Below, piece by piece: positions 63,574 to 64,000 of a DNA stretch of 64,000 bases; the first letter of the stretch is position 1; every line of letters begins with the position of its first letter. The DNA is taken from contig CAVSRC010000019.1 of assembly GCA_963730325.1 (NCBI GenBank), positions 248,001 to 312,000 on the forward strand, read 5' to 3'. Both the position numbers and the translations under genes were made by a program. Below the pieces are notes generated by a model. That model was not told the DNA's origin and did no database searches. It saw only the letters and a program-made list of their open reading frames with translations. The DNA is from CAVSRC01 sp963730325 (lineage in GTDB: Bacteria; Pseudomonadota; Alphaproteobacteria; Rhizobiales; Kaistiaceae).

Positions 63574-64000
63574 TCAGCCGATGGTGGAGAGCACCGGAAA
63601 GGTCTCCAGCAGCCAGTAGGAGACCGTGGCCATGCCGCCGGTGATGAACAGGACGCCGGTGACGACCAGCAGGCCGCCCATCACCTTCTCCACCGTGCCG
63701 AGATGGGCGCGGAAGCGGCGCATGAAGCCGAGGAACGGCCCGGAGAACAGGCCGGCGACGATGAAGGGAATGCCGAGGCCGGCCGAATAGGCGGCAAGCA
63801 GCAGAGCGCCGCGGCTCACCGTCTGCTCGCTGCCGGCGACGGCCAGGATCGCCGCCAGAACCGGGCCGATGCACGGCGTCCAGCCGAAGGCGAAGGCCAG
63901 CCCCATGACATAGGCGCCGACCGGCCCGGCCGCCTGGTTGGTCACCTGCACCCTGGCCTCGCGGCTGAGGAACGCAATGCGGAAGACGCCGAGGAAGTGC
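63574..64000 (-). CDS. ccdA: CcdA-type cytochrome c biogenesis / thiol transporter (5' end outside window)
   Basis: The frame is open to the window edge; about 140 residues are visible. It belongs to the DsbD/CcdA family that carries reducing power across the membrane. The active-site Cys segment GLAFAFGWTPCIGPVLAAIL is typical, as are YSAGLGIPFIVAGLFSGPFL and the final helix VMGGLLVVTGVLFITGGM. The second redox Cys of the pair should lie in the missing N-terminal half. Cytochrome c maturation or DsbC-type reduction is the likely role, but the partner is not visible. Confidence 0.85.
   Translation of the reverse strand, partial: HFLGVFRIAFLSREARVQVTNQAAGPVGAYVMGLAFAFGWTPCIGPVLAAILAVAGSEQTVSRGALLLAAYSAGLGIPFIVAGLFSGPFLGFMRRFRAHLGTVEKVMGGLLVVTGVLFITGGMATVSYWLLETFPVLSTIG

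Overview
The window is high-GC DNA (roughly two thirds G+C by eye) from an alphaproteobacterium, most likely of the order Hyphomicrobiales (Rhizobiales). The evidence is gene order and content: trkH-dat-hfq-hflX-mazG; rlpA-dacC-tmk-holB-metG-tatD; mfd-sdhE-recG-DUF502-glmS-glmU; a phosphatidylcholine synthase; an IalB-family protein; and a CtrA-type site (TTAA-N7-TTAA). No phage, insertion sequence, plasmid or CRISPR array was found. I cannot name the genus.

Layout. 0-15 kb is chromosomal housekeeping: the end of a K+ transporter, a D-amino-acid transaminase, Hfq, HflX, MazG, an FMN-barrel protein, a metallo-beta-lactamase-fold hydrolase, TatD, a CDF metal exporter, MetRS, DNA polymerase III delta', thymidylate kinase, a penicillin-binding carboxypeptidase and RlpA. 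A tRNA-Ser(UGA) at 15.1 kb opens a gene-poor tract (15.2-17.3 kb) with small, partly broken ORFs and an AT-rich island. At 17.4-19.0 kb is a compact ArsR / ArsP-permease / disulfide-redoxin operon behind a perfect palindrome. At 19.5-24.5 kb lie a TolA/TonB-like protein, an SMP-30 lactonase and a 1034-residue secreted beta-propeller with a Cys-rich tail built of seven 41-residue repeats.

24.7-37.8 kb is one long minus-strand purine block: uraH, xdhA, xdhB, xdhC, a two-domain ABC ATPase, two permeases, a BMP-type binding protein, puuD, uraD and allC. Read in transcription order it covers uptake of purines or nucleosides, oxidation to urate, and the chain from urate to (S)-allantoin and then allantoate breakdown. 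Most junctions overlap by 1-14 nt. 38-48 kb carries a quinone oxidoreductase, transporters (MFS, TerC, YeeE/DUF6691, AEC), phosphatidylcholine synthase, a UbiH-like hydroxylase, HspQ, IalB and an oligopeptide-binding protein. 48.5-52.8 kb has a DsbA-family protein followed by two near-identical PAS-GGDEF diguanylate cyclases produced by a 1.9-kb tandem duplication. 52.9-64 kb is the mfd-sdhE-recG-DUF502-glmS-glmU block and the end of a ccdA-type gene.

A caveat runs through the window. Six conserved genes (mazG, holB, puuD, the BMP gene twice, ubiH, glmS) are interrupted by small indels, each a net +1 modulo 3. holB and glmS are normally essential, so these look more like consensus errors in G/C runs and CG repeats than real pseudogenes. 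I annotate them as full-length genes and give the shift positions.
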